A stretch of 64,000 nucleotides of DNA, from assembly GCF_013034685.1 (NCBI RefSeq), contig NZ_WQGO01000001.1, forward strand, positions 620,001 through 684,000. The letters are read 5' to 3'. Every line of letters begins with the position of its first letter. The first letter of the stretch is position 1. Below are positions 53,210-64,000 of the stretch, in pieces. The position numbers and the translations under genes were made by a program. This stretch comes from Ruegeria lacuscaerulensis. Lineage in GTDB: Bacteria; Pseudomonadota; Alphaproteobacteria; Rhodobacterales; Rhodobacteraceae. The notes under the pieces were generated by a model. It did not search any database. It worked only from the letters and a program-made list of their open reading frames with translations, and had not been told where the DNA came from.

Positions 53210-53941
53210 ATGACCTGGACACATGATACCGTTTTCCCTTTCTCTGCCGCGATGACGAGCGGCAAGACCGCAACCCATGACGTTTATGCTGGGGGCGAAG
53301 GCCCACCCATCCTGATCCTGCAGGAATTGCCCGGGATTGGGCCGGAAACGCTGGATCTGGCCAAACGCCTGAACGGGGCGGGGTTTCGTGTCTACCTGCC
53401 GCATATGTTCGGCACCTATGGCAAAGTCACGATGGGCCGCAACATGGCCCGACTGTTCTGCGTCCGGCGCGAGTTCAACATGTTCCTCAAAGGCCGTCAG
53501 AGCCCCATTGCGGGCTGGATGCGATCGCTGGCGGCCGAAATCAAGTCCCGCGACAACGCAGCAGGCGTGGGTGTCATCGGTATGTGCCTGACCGGCAGTT
53601 TCGCTCTGACCCTGATGGCTGAGGACGCGGTTCTGGGCGGCGTCGCCAGCCAGCCAGCCTTGCCGGTCTTTGGCGGCAATACACTGCACATGAGCTCCGA
53701 TGACATCGCACAAGCCCGTGCGGGCATGGCCGCCAAAGGTCCGGGGCTTGCGATGCGATACGCGGATGACAAGCTGGCCCCGGAACGGCTGATGCGCGCG
53801 CTACAAGACGGCTTTGGTGATGACCTTGAGACACAGGAATATGAGGGCAAGGATCACTCTCTGCTGACGCTGGATTTCCACGAACCGGCCTATCAGAGGG
53901 TGCAGGATTACTTCCGTGCCCGATTTGCCCAGGCCGGATAG
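53210..53941 (+). CDS. Dienelactone hydrolase family protein
   Basis: 243 aa from the ATG at 53210. Alpha/beta hydrolase with nucleophile cysteine in IGMCLTGSFAL (G-M-C-L-T-G), as in dienelactone hydrolases, and likely His near the C-terminus (KDHSLLTLDFH). The family acts on lactones or esters; no aromatic-degradation cluster is present here. A TTG start at 53168 is possible but weaker. It is divergent from the CoxL-like gene. Confidence 0.88.
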   Translation: MTWTHDTVFPFSAAMTSGKTATHDVYAGGEGPPILILQELPGIGPETLDLAKRLNGAGFRVYLPHMFGTYGKVTMGRNMARLFCVRREFNMFLKGRQSPIAGWMRSLAAEIKSRDNAAGVGVIGMCLTGSFALTLMAEDAVLGGVASQPALPVFGGNTLHMSSDDIAQARAGMAAKGPGLAMRYADDKLAPERLMRALQDGFGDDLETQEYEGKDHSLLTLDFHEPAYQRVQDYFRARFAQAG

Positions 53942-54019
53942 CACACGCACCCTTCCCCTTCCTGCGCGCATTCGCTATTGCAATCGCTGACCCGAGATTG
54001 ATGACGCAGGACGCACCCC

Positions 54020-57115
<3,096 letters not shown>

Positions 57116-57148
57116 TCTTCTTCTCGTTCCATATACGGAAATCCCAAA

Positions 57149-57177
57149 CCTCGCCGCACCACCCGTGGCGGGGTTTT
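57149..57177 (+). terminator. valS terminator
   Basis: Stem CCTCGCC (57149-57155) with GGCGGGG (57167-57173), one G-T pair, followed by TTTTC. It lies 33 bp after the valS stop. Confidence 0.75.
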
Positions 57178-57208
57178 CAGTTTCAGAGACAGCCTTTAGA
57201 ATAGCGCC

Positions 57209-57541
57209 ATGTTCGGGTCGCTAGCAAAACTCATCGAACGCCAGATCCAAAAGGCGCAGGCCGAGGGGCAGCTAGAGGGCCTTGAAGGCGAAGGCCGCCC
57301 CCTGCCCGACCGATCCGGCGAAGCGCAAACCGATCCTGCTTTGGCCGCCGGGCATCGGATCATGGCGCAGGCCGGTGTTTTGCCCGAAGAATTCACGATC
57401 AAGAAACAACTCGACGCTGCCAGGCAGGACTATGCCACACTGAGCGATCCGCAAGCGCGCAAACGGGCGATGGCGCGCATCGCCGATCTTGAGATGCGCT
57501 ATAACATGGCCCGCGACGCCCGCTGTGCATTTATGCGCTGA
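57209..57541 (+). CDS. DUF1992 (DnaJ subfamily C28-like) protein
   Basis: 110 aa. The DUF1992 segment is LIERQIQKAQAEGQLEGLEGEGRPL with later helices. The J-domain itself is absent, as in all bacterial relatives. The function is unknown; the eukaryotic homologue DNAJC28 is mitochondrial. It ends one base before the end of the convergent crotonase gene. Confidence 0.85.
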   Translation: MFGSLAKLIERQIQKAQAEGQLEGLEGEGRPLPDRSGEAQTDPALAAGHRIMAQAGVLPEEFTIKKQLDAARQDYATLSDPQARKRAMARIADLEMRYNMARDARCAFMR

Positions 57542-58324
57542 TCACTTGAAGACGGGCTTGCGACCTTGCATTTGGGCCGCGATGACCTCCATCTGCTCGG
57601 GCTTGCCAATCAACTCAACCTGTTCGGCGGATTCGGCCATCAGCACCTCGGCGCGAGGTTGAGTTTCGGCCAGATCGATCAGCCGCTTGGCAGCGCGGAT
57701 GGCCGACGGGCTGCGGCCCCCGATGTCTTCGGCAAGCGCTATGGCCTCGGTCAGTGGATCGTCAGAGGTTTTGGTCACCAAACCCCAATCCGCCGCCTGC
57801 GACGCACCGATAGGCCGCGCAGTATAAGTCAACAGACGCAGAACGTCCGAGCGGACCAGCTTGGGCAGCAACACCATACCGCCCATATCGGGGATGATGC
57901 CCCACTTCATCTCCATCACGGCCAGTTTGGTGTCAGGATGCGCGATGCGCACATCCGCACCCAAGGCGATCTGCAACCCGCCGCCATAGGCCACGCCCTG
58001 AATTGCGCAAATTACCGGCATGGGTAGGCGTCGCCAGATCAGGGCCAGTTCCTGCATCTCGTTGGCATCTTCGTGACTGCGGGCCATCAGCCATTCGCGC
58101 GGGTCGATATGGGCCATCTTGGCAAAGCTCGCCATATCCAGACCAGCGCAGAAACTCTTACCTTCGCCCGACAACACCACCGCTCGCGCGTCCGAAGCCG
58201 CCACTTCTTGCCCCGCAGACAAAATCGCCTTGATCATCGCGTCATCCAACGCGTTCATCTTGTCGCCGCGCGTCAGCGTGACATGAGCGATGTGATCTTT
58301 GTATTCGACGGATACGCGTGACAT
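57542..58324 (-). CDS. Crotonase-family enoyl-CoA hydratase-like protein
   Basis: 260 aa. The oxyanion-hole segments are CAGLDMAS (~58-65) and AYGGGLQIALGADVRIA (~112-128). In enoyl-CoA hydratase the residue after GGG-x is catalytic Glu144; here it is Gln. The second catalytic Glu position appears kept (VMEMKWGIIPDMGG). The enzyme may therefore be an isomerase or other crotonase rather than a hydratase. It is monocistronic. Confidence 0.88.
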   Translation of the reverse strand: MSRVSVEYKDHIAHVTLTRGDKMNALDDAMIKAILSAGQEVAASDARAVVLSGEGKSFCAGLDMASFAKMAHIDPREWLMARSHEDANEMQELALIWRRLPMPVICAIQGVAYGGGLQIALGADVRIAHPDTKLAVMEMKWGIIPDMGGMVLLPKLVRSDVLRLLTYTARPIGASQAADWGLVTKTSDDPLTEAIALAEDIGGRSPSAIRAAKRLIDLAETQPRAEVLMAESAEQVELIGKPEQMEVIAAQMQGRKPVFK

Positions 58325-58388
58325 GCGGACCTCCCATTACCGGTTGAGGTAAGCATGCCTGCAAGTGCCACCAAGTTCCAGATCAACG

Positions 58389-59459
58389 TTAGGGCAGCTT
58401 TTCGGCAGGCATTCGGCCGAACCACGGCGAATCCAGTGTCATGACATAGAAGTCATCACCTACAATCCGCCCTGCGGTCGTGATGCCCAAGCGTCCAGCG
58501 GGGTCTTGCAGATTTTGCAGGATCGTCCCGTCGCCGTCGAAGCGGATCACCATACCCCGATGGATCGGGGCAGGCCGGACCATCGGCCCCAACCGCCAGA
58601 TCACCTTGCGCAGAAACGGATAGGGCATCAGCGCCTCAGTCGGTACGCGCGGGCTGGCGAAGGCCAGCCAATAGGTGCCGTCGCCTTGGGCTTTGATATT
58701 GTCCGGATAGCCCGGCAGGTTGTCCAGAAACACCTCTTGTGTTCCCGCTTTGGGACCAGTCAACCACAGCCTGTGCACTCGTGCGCGCCCGGTCTCAGCG
58801 ATCAGCAGAAAATCTTCGTCGGGCGACAGCGCGACCCCATTGGTATAAACGAAACCTTCGGCGATCTTTTCGACGGCTCCATCCGGGGAATAGCGGGCGA
58901 CATAGCCAGTGGGCGATTGCTCCCAAATCGTCAGAACCGAAGTGGGTTTGGTACCCCCCATGGTCTCGGGGTCGAAACGGTCAGACGAGTTCGAGAAATA
59001 AACCGTGCCATCACGCCCGACATCCAGATTGTTGGCGTAGATGACCGGTGCGCCGTCAATTTCAGAGACCAGCGTTTCCAAACTCCCCGGCCCTGTCCAG
59101 CGCATCAGTCCGCGATAGCTGTCCGAGATATAGAGGGCTCCGTCAGGAGCGGCCTTCAGGCCCAACGGCCGGCCGCCAAGATCGTCGACCTTCTGCGGCG
59201 CATCCTGATCAATGCGATAGAGCGCTCCGGACTGTGTGGTCGTAAAGACTGTGCCATCAGGCAGATCAGCAATGTCTTCAGGGCCCTCCTCGCCGTCGGG
59301 CAGGGAGATCAGTTCAAGCCGATCCAGCGCGTTGTTTTCGGCGAATTCGCCCGTAAAACCAGGGGCCTTTGGGGCGTCCCAGACGACGGGCTCAACTGCG
59401 ACCGGCCAAAAAAGCAGATAGGCGAGACCAATTAGGATCAGACCGATTGCGATGCGCAT
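58389..59459 (-). CDS. SMP-30/strictosidine-synthase-like beta-propeller protein
   Basis: 356 aa from the ATG at 59459. An N-terminal anchor (IAIGLILIGLAYLLFWPVAV) tethers a six-bladed propeller facing the periplasm (LADLPDGTVFTT, GLKAAPDGALYISDSYRGL, NLDVGRDGTVYFSNSSD). The family includes gluconolactonases and the ER protein APMAP. Reaction unknown. Similar proteins in alphaproteobacteria are often next to lactone or sugar genes; here the neighbours are a crotonase and a divergent aminotransferase. Confidence 0.85.
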   Translation of the reverse strand: MRIAIGLILIGLAYLLFWPVAVEPVVWDAPKAPGFTGEFAENNALDRLELISLPDGEEGPEDIADLPDGTVFTTTQSGALYRIDQDAPQKVDDLGGRPLGLKAAPDGALYISDSYRGLMRWTGPGSLETLVSEIDGAPVIYANNLDVGRDGTVYFSNSSDRFDPETMGGTKPTSVLTIWEQSPTGYVARYSPDGAVEKIAEGFVYTNGVALSPDEDFLLIAETGRARVHRLWLTGPKAGTQEVFLDNLPGYPDNIKAQGDGTYWLAFASPRVPTEALMPYPFLRKVIWRLGPMVRPAPIHRGMVIRFDGDGTILQNLQDPAGRLGITTAGRIVGDDFYVMTLDSPWFGRMPAEKLP

Positions 59460-59554
59460 GTGCGCTCCTTCCGTTGTGGCTTGGCGCAAGGGTGCGGGTG
59501 TTTTGCCCGCAGCGCAAGCTTGCCTGACGGATGACCTTACGTTTATCTGCCTTC

Positions 59555-60664
59555 ATGACAGAGTTCCGCTTTACCCCCCTTGCCCAATCCCTGCCCGCCA
59601 CCGTGCCTTTTGTCGGCCCTGAAACGCAGGAGCGGCAGCGCGGTGCGCCTTTTCTGGCGCGATTGGGCGCCAATGAAAGCGTCTTTGGCCCCTCCCCGCG
59701 TGCGATCGAGGCGATGGTGCGGACCGGGATCTGGATGTATGGCGATCCCGAAAACCACGACTTGCGCCATGCTTTGGCGGATCACCATGACGTTTCGCCT
59801 GAAAATATCGTTGTGGGCGAGGGTATTGACGGGCTGCTGGGGTATCTGGTGCGCCTATTTGTCGGGCCGGGCGATGCTGTTGTGACTTCGGACGGGGCAT
59901 ATCCTACCTTCAACTACCACGTGGCCGGGTTCGGAGGGGTGCTGCACAAGGTGCCCTATAGAGATGACCATGAGGACCCTCTGGCGCTGTTTGCCAAGGC
60001 GGCCGAGGTAGGTGCCAAGCTGGTTTATCTGGCCAACCCGGACAATCCGATGGGCAGTTGGCACAGGGGTTCGGATATAGTCGCCGCGATGGACAAGCTA
60101 CCTTCAGGCTGCGTGCTGGTTCTTGACGAGGCTTATGTAGAATGCGCCCCCGAGGGCACCGTCGCCCCGGTTGATGCAGACGACCCGCGTCTGATCCGGA
60201 TGCGTACCTTTTCCAAAGTTCACGGCATGGCAGGCGCGCGGGTTGGATATGGGATCGGGGCACCGGCGTTGATTTCAGCATTCAACAAGGTGCGTAATCA
60301 TTTCGGAATGAACCGCGCGGCGCAGGCGGGGGCCTTGGCGGCGTTGCAGGATGATGAATGGCTGGCCCATGTTCAGCAACGCATTGCGGCAGCGCGGGAC
60401 CGCATTGGTGTCATCGCGCGGGATCACGGGTTGGAACCCCTGCCCTCGGCCACCAATTTCGTTGCCATTGATTGCGGGCGTGACGGGGAGTTTGCCAAGG
60501 CGGTGCTGGACGCGCTGGTTGCGCAGGGCATTTTCGTGCGGATGCCGTTTGCCGCGCCTCAGAACCGATGCGTTCGGATCAGTTGCGGTGCAGAGAAGGA
60601 TCTGGATGCGTTTGCATCAGCTTTGCCCAAGGCGCTGGCTGAGGCGCTGGCGCGTTTTCCCTGA
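59555..60664 (+). CDS. PLP-dependent aminotransferase (HisC-like, fold type I)
   Basis: 369 aa from the ATG at 59555. The PLP lysine is in RTFSKVHGMAGARVGYG; also LANPDNPMGSW and LDEAYVE. It resembles histidinol-phosphate or aromatic aminotransferases, but substrate class cannot be fixed. An in-frame ATG at 59531 adds eight residues. It is not next to other his genes. Between it and the next gene lies a hairpin-plus-repeat element. Confidence 0.9.
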   Translation: MTEFRFTPLAQSLPATVPFVGPETQERQRGAPFLARLGANESVFGPSPRAIEAMVRTGIWMYGDPENHDLRHALADHHDVSPENIVVGEGIDGLLGYLVRLFVGPGDAVVTSDGAYPTFNYHVAGFGGVLHKVPYRDDHEDPLALFAKAAEVGAKLVYLANPDNPMGSWHRGSDIVAAMDKLPSGCVLVLDEAYVECAPEGTVAPVDADDPRLIRMRTFSKVHGMAGARVGYGIGAPALISAFNKVRNHFGMNRAAQAGALAALQDDEWLAHVQQRIAAARDRIGVIARDHGLEPLPSATNFVAIDCGRDGEFAKAVLDALVAQGIFVRMPFAAPQNRCVRISCGAEKDLDAFASALPKALAEALARFP

Positions 60665-60688
60665 GCTGGGCTCGTGTGGTGAGCGAGC

Positions 60689-60760
60689 GGGGGGCTGTCT
60701 GCCCCCCATCGCGCTTGGGCGCGCTTCCCCCCGAGGATATTTTTAGCCAGATGAAGGGCG
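60689..60760 (+). repeat. Hairpin and dispersed intergenic repeat, copy B
   Basis: A GC-rich hairpin GGGGGGC-TGTCT-GCCCCCC (60689-60707) is followed by CCCCCGAGGATATTTTTAGC plus CAGATGAAG. The same core as copy A at 39166 occurs here after a downstream convergent spacer. Confidence 0.7.
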
Positions 60761-60770
60761 GAACTGCGCT

Positions 60771-61961
60771 TTAGGCCGCGAGAGTGGCTGCGGCGGCTTC
60801 GAGCGCGCCTTTACCGCGCGGGATGTTCAGCGCTGCGAGCGCGGTTTCGACCCCGCCCAGCATCGCCATCACCATTTGGGCGTTGACGTGGCCCATGTGG
60901 CCGAGGCGGAAGCAGCCGTCCCAGTCCTCCATCCCCAAGCCGATGCCTAGGGTTAGGCCGAGTTGGGTCTCGGTGAAATGGCGCAGCGGAGTGCCCTGTC
61001 CGTCTGATAGGCGCAGCGCTGTGACTGCGTGACTGCGATGCGCGCGGTCGGCTACATTCAGGTGCAGCGCGCCGCCTTCTGCCCATGTCTCGCAGGCGGT
61101 CCAGATGGCGGTGGCAAGGCGCTCGTGGCGCGCCCAAACATGTTCGAGCCCTTCGGCGTGGATCAGGTCGAGCGCGGCGCGCAAGCCGTAGAGATGATGG
61201 GTCGGCGCGGTACCGTCGAAATACTGATAGAACAGGTCAGGCTGGGCGCGCGGCACCCAATCCCAGTATTGCGAAACGCGGGGCATGGTGACGCGTTTGG
61301 CGGCGGCTTTTTCGTTGAAAAAGACAAAGCCCACTCCTGCCGGGGTCATCAGCCCTTTCTGGCAGGCGGTGACCATGACATCGACGCCCCATGCATCCAT
61401 CTCGAACCGGTCGCACCCGAGCGATGCGATGCAATCGGCCATTAGTAGAGCGGGATGGCTTAAGTCATCCAGCAGGGCACGCAATGCCGGAATGTCGTTG
61501 CGCACGGAAGTCGACGTATCCACATGCACTGCCAAAACGGCTTTGATGTCATGTGCTTCGTCGGCGCGTAATGCTTCAGCGATGAGGTCAAAATGCCAAG
61601 GCGAAGAGGTCCCAAAATCAATCAACTGCGGCTTGGCGCCTATGCCTTCGGCCATCTCGGCCCAACCATAGGTGAAGCGGCCAGACGCTGGGGCTAGAAC
61701 CACCTCACCCGGAGCGATCACGTTGGACAGTGCCGCCTCCCACGTGCCGTGACCGTTGGCGATGTAGATCGCCACGTTGTGTTCGGTTCGCGCCACGCGC
61801 TTGAGGTCGCGGGTCAGGTCGGGCATCATCTCGATCAGTGCGCCATCATAGATATTGGGCGACGGCCGATGCATCGCTTGCAGCACGGCATCCGGCATCA
61901 CTGAGGGGCCCGGAATGGCCAGATACTCGCGCCCTTGCGCGAGAGAGATGTGGTTTGTCAT
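60771..61961 (-). CDS. Alanine--glyoxylate/serine-type aminotransferase
   Basis: 396 aa class V aminotransferase. The PLP lysine lies in VTACQKGLMTPAG (~200), with YIANGHGTWEAAL and SPNIYD motifs upstream. Family members transaminate serine, glyoxylate, alanine or ureidoglycine. Its neighbour on the left is convergent; downstream are eda and edd on the same strand, 51 bp further upstream in transcription order. Confidence 0.9.
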   Translation of the reverse strand: MTNHISLAQGREYLAIPGPSVMPDAVLQAMHRPSPNIYDGALIEMMPDLTRDLKRVARTEHNVAIYIANGHGTWEAALSNVIAPGEVVLAPASGRFTYGWAEMAEGIGAKPQLIDFGTSSPWHFDLIAEALRADEAHDIKAVLAVHVDTSTSVRNDIPALRALLDDLSHPALLMADCIASLGCDRFEMDAWGVDVMVTACQKGLMTPAGVGFVFFNEKAAAKRVTMPRVSQYWDWVPRAQPDLFYQYFDGTAPTHHLYGLRAALDLIHAEGLEHVWARHERLATAIWTACETWAEGGALHLNVADRAHRSHAVTALRLSDGQGTPLRHFTETQLGLTLGIGLGMEDWDGCFRLGHMGHVNAQMVMAMLGGVETALAALNIPRGKGALEAAAATLAA

Positions 61962-62012
61962 GGGGTCAACCTGTCTGAATTGACGCCCAATTTAGTGACG
62001 TCCCGCGCGGCG

Positions 62013-62645
62013 TCAATCCATCAGCTGCGACGCCTCACGTGCAAGTTTTTCGATGCCGGTCCAGTCGCCGTCCATGACCATCTGTTTGGGCGCGACCCAG
62101 CTACCGCCTGCGCAAACAACATTCGACAAAGACAGGTAATCGCGTGCATTTGACGGCGACACACCACCCGTTGGGCAGAATGTGATTTGCGGCAGCGGCG
62201 CGCCGATCGCTTTGAGCGCGGGGGCACCACCGGACGCTTCGGCCGGGAAGAATTTCAGCATGTCATAGCCCTGCTCAAACAGGCGCATCGCCTCAGAGGC
62301 AGTCGCCGCACCCGGCAGCAAGGGCAAGCCCTCGGCCTCACAGGCGGCGATCAAAGCGTCGGTTGCACCCGGTGAGACACCAAACTGCGCACCCGCCTCT
62401 TTCGCGGCGCGGACGTCTTCGGGGGTGATCAGTGTTCCCGCGCCGACCACACCACCGGGCACCTGCGCCATGGCACGAATTGCGCTGAGCGCCGAAGGCG
62501 TGCGCAGGGTGACCTCAAGCGCGGGGAGGCCTCCTGCGACCAAAGCCTCGGCCAGAGGCCGTGCTTGAGCCGCGTCATCGACGACCAGAACCGGCACGAT
62601 TGGGGCCAGTGCGCAAATCTCGCGGGTGCGTTGGGTTTTGGACAT
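62013..62645 (-). CDS. eda: 2-dehydro-3-deoxy-6-phosphogluconate aldolase
   Basis: 210 aa class I aldolase (TIM barrel). The Schiff-base lysine is in YDMLKFFPAEASGG, and the acid/base glutamate in ALEVTLRTPSAL. It splits KDPG into pyruvate and glyceraldehyde 3-phosphate. It starts three bases after the edd stop, a tight operon. Members of this family also cleave 4-hydroxy-2-oxoglutarate. Confidence 0.96.
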   Translation of the reverse strand: MSKTQRTREICALAPIVPVLVVDDAAQARPLAEALVAGGLPALEVTLRTPSALSAIRAMAQVPGGVVGAGTLITPEDVRAAKEAGAQFGVSPGATDALIAACEAEGLPLLPGAATASEAMRLFEQGYDMLKFFPAEASGGAPALKAIGAPLPQITFCPTGGVSPSNARDYLSLSNVVCAGGSWVAPKQMVMDGDWTGIEKLAREASQLMD

Positions 62646-62648
62646 GGT

Positions 62649-64000
62649 TTACACTCCGAAAATGCTGGCGCCAGTGTCAGCGGACCCGACATTCTGGCGG
62701 AAGGCTCCGAACAGGTCGCGCCCCACGCCGTGCTGATTGGCGCTGAGGTCGGCGGTGGCGGGTCTACGATCCAGCACGCCGGGCGTCAGGATCTCCAAAT
62801 CGCCTTTTACTGCGTCGACCCGCAGGATATCGCCGTCTTGCAGGCAGGCAATGGGACCACTGTCCAGCGCCTCGGGAACCACATGGATCGCAGCGGGGAC
62901 CTTGCCGGAAGCGCCCGACATGCGGCCATCGGTGACCAGCGCGACCTTTTGGCCTCGTCCCTGCAGGATCGACAGCATGGGCGTCAGAGAATGCAGCTCG
63001 GGCATCCCGTTTGCCTTTGGACCCTGAAAGCGAACGACGACGATGGTGTCGTCAGTGAACTCTCCGGCCTTGAAGGCGGCTTTGACCGCGTCTTGGTCGT
63101 GGAACACGCGAACCGGGGCCTCGACCACCTGATGTTCGGGGGCAACGGCCGAGACCTTCATGACGCCCGTTCCCAGATTGCCGGTCAGGCGTGACAGGCC
63201 ACCGGTGGGTTGGAACGGGTCGCTGGCCGGGCGGAGAATCTTGTCGTTCAGGCTATGCCCTGCACCTTCTTCCCAGACCAAGTCGCCACCTTTCAGCTTA
63301 GGTTCCTTGGTGTAGTTATGCAGCCCCTGCCCTGCGACTGTCAGCGTATCGGGGTGCAGGAGCCCGTCTTCCAGCAAAGTGCCGATACAATAGCCCAGCC
63401 CGCCCGCAGCATGGAAATGGTTCACATCGGCCAGACCGTTGGGATAGACCCGCGCGACCAGAGGCACCACGGCGGAAATGTCAGAGAAATCCTCCCAATC
63501 CAACACGATACCCCCTGCCCGCGCCATGGCGATCAGGTGGATCAGCAGGTTGGTGGAGCCCCCCGTAGCCATCAAGCCGACAATCCCGTTCACAAAAGCG
63601 CGTTCGTCGAGGATCTGGCATACGGGCGTATAGTGGTTGCCCAGCGCGCTGAGCGACAGGGCGCGGCGCGCGCCTTCCTCGGTCAGCGCATCACGCAGGG
63701 GGGTGTTGGGGTTGACGAAGCTAGAGCCCGGCAGGTGCAGGCCCATGAACTCCATCAGCATCTGGTTGGTGTTGGCAGTACCGTAGAAGGTACAGGTGCC
63801 AGGGCCATGATAGGCGGCCATTTCGGCCTTCATCAACTCGTCGCGGCCGACTTCTCCGGCGGCGAATTTCTGGCGGACCTTGGCCTTTTCGTCGTTTGGC
63901 AGGCCGCTGGTCATAGGACCGGCGGGTAGGAAGACGGCGGGCAGATGGCCAAACGCCTGCGCCCCAATGATCAGGCCGGGGACGATCTTGTCGCAGACGC
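62649..64000 (-). CDS. edd: 6-phosphogluconate dehydratase, partial (5' end beyond window)
   Basis: About 449 codons of the C-terminal part. Recognised: [71 protein letters not shown]. Reading continues through the window edge (…[16 protein letters not shown]), so an internal ATG at 63914 is not the true start. It is an Fe-S dehydratase of the IlvD/Edd family and, with eda, completes the Entner-Doudoroff pathway common in roseobacters. Confidence 0.96.
   Translation of the reverse strand, partial: VCDKIVPGLIIGAQAFGHLPAVFLPAGPMTSGLPNDEKAKVRQKFAAGEVGRDELMKAEMAAYHGPGTCTFYGTANTNQMLMEFMGLHLPGSSFVNPNTPLRDALTEEGARRALSLSALGNHYTPVCQILDERAFVNGIVGLMATGGSTNLLIHLIAMARAGGIVLDWEDFSDISAVVPLVARVYPNGLADVNHFHAAGGLGYCIGTLLEDGLLHPDTLTVAGQGLHNYTKEPKLKGGDLVWEEGAGHSLNDKILRPASDPFQPTGGLSRLTGNLGTGVMKVSAVAPEHQVVEAPVRVFHDQDAVKAAFKAGEFTDDTIVVVRFQGPKANGMPELHSLTPMLSILQGRGQKVALVTDGRMSGASGKVPAAIHVVPEALDSGPIACLQDGDILRVDAVKGDLEILTPGVLDRRPATADLSANQHGVGRDLFGAFRQNVGSADTGASIFGV

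Overview
This 64 kb window reads as chromosomal DNA of an alphaproteobacterium of the Rhodobacterales (Roseobacter group). The basis is family knowledge applied to gene content: a GcrA cell-cycle regulator, the NDUFA12-type complex I subunit, accBC followed by aat, an MlaD/DUF2155 pair, a BigR/SqrR-type persulfide sensor, Zur-controlled znuACB, orphan CoxL-like and BCCT genes, and a short intergenic repeat (GAGG-TATTTTT type) that I recognise from roseobacter genomes. Genes are dense, mostly GC-rich, with many overlapping ends. I see no rRNA, tRNA, CRISPR array, transposase or phage gene. Coordinates are start-adjusted where upstream in-frame starts were implausible. No database search was possible, so functions rest on recognised motifs.

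Layout. 1-1.1 kb: the end of a YeeE/YedE pair and a Blh-like (DUF442) protein, a persulfide-handling set. 1.1-7.7 kb: a leftward signalling operon (response regulator, small two-helix membrane protein, CbrA-like symporter-histidine kinase, FliM/FliN-like protein), a ScfR-type XRE regulator and a PAS-LuxR protein. 7.8-14.1 kb: housekeeping genes accB, accC, aat, DUF2155, mlaD, NDUFA12, a RidA protein, clpX and clpP. 14.4-18.2 kb: a two-cysteine ArsR regulator resembling SqrR/BigR, then the zinc uptake locus (znuA divergent from zur-znuC-znuB, two Zur-like boxes between) and an entericidin-like lipoprotein. 18.2-19.3 kb: about 1 kb without a convincing gene but with strong hairpins.

19.3-29 kb: a secreted hypothetical protein, a small DMT-like protein, an aldo/keto reductase of different composition, lepA, a compact RNA ligase, a LysR regulator, a low-molecular-weight phosphatase, a class III-like sirtuin, an HdeD-like protein, a copper chaperone with a DUF2946 partner, and rpmB. 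29-43 kb: meaB, hrpB, a Nudix hydrolase, a phosphate transporter, panE, a pirin, a Tat-exported intradiol-dioxygenase-like protein coupled to a haem-type membrane protein, argD-argF, an EamA exporter, an ABC-2 permease and gcrA.

43.2-49.3 kb looks like an accessory island: arylsulfatase, a DUF3604 gene interrupted by one in-frame amber codon, a universal stress protein and a BCCT transporter. 49.7-64 kb: a DUF2235 hydrolase overlapping an orphan CoxL-type molybdoenzyme subunit, a dienelactone hydrolase, valS, DUF1992, a crotonase, an SMP-30-like protein, two aminotransferases, and the Entner-Doudoroff pair edd-eda (edd runs off the window end).

No certain new defence or mobile system is present. 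The best candidates for undescribed biology are the sensor-kinase/FliM-like operon, the Tat-protein/haem-membrane pair, the orphan RNA ligase, the amber-interrupted DUF3604 gene and the hairpin-rich empty kilobase.
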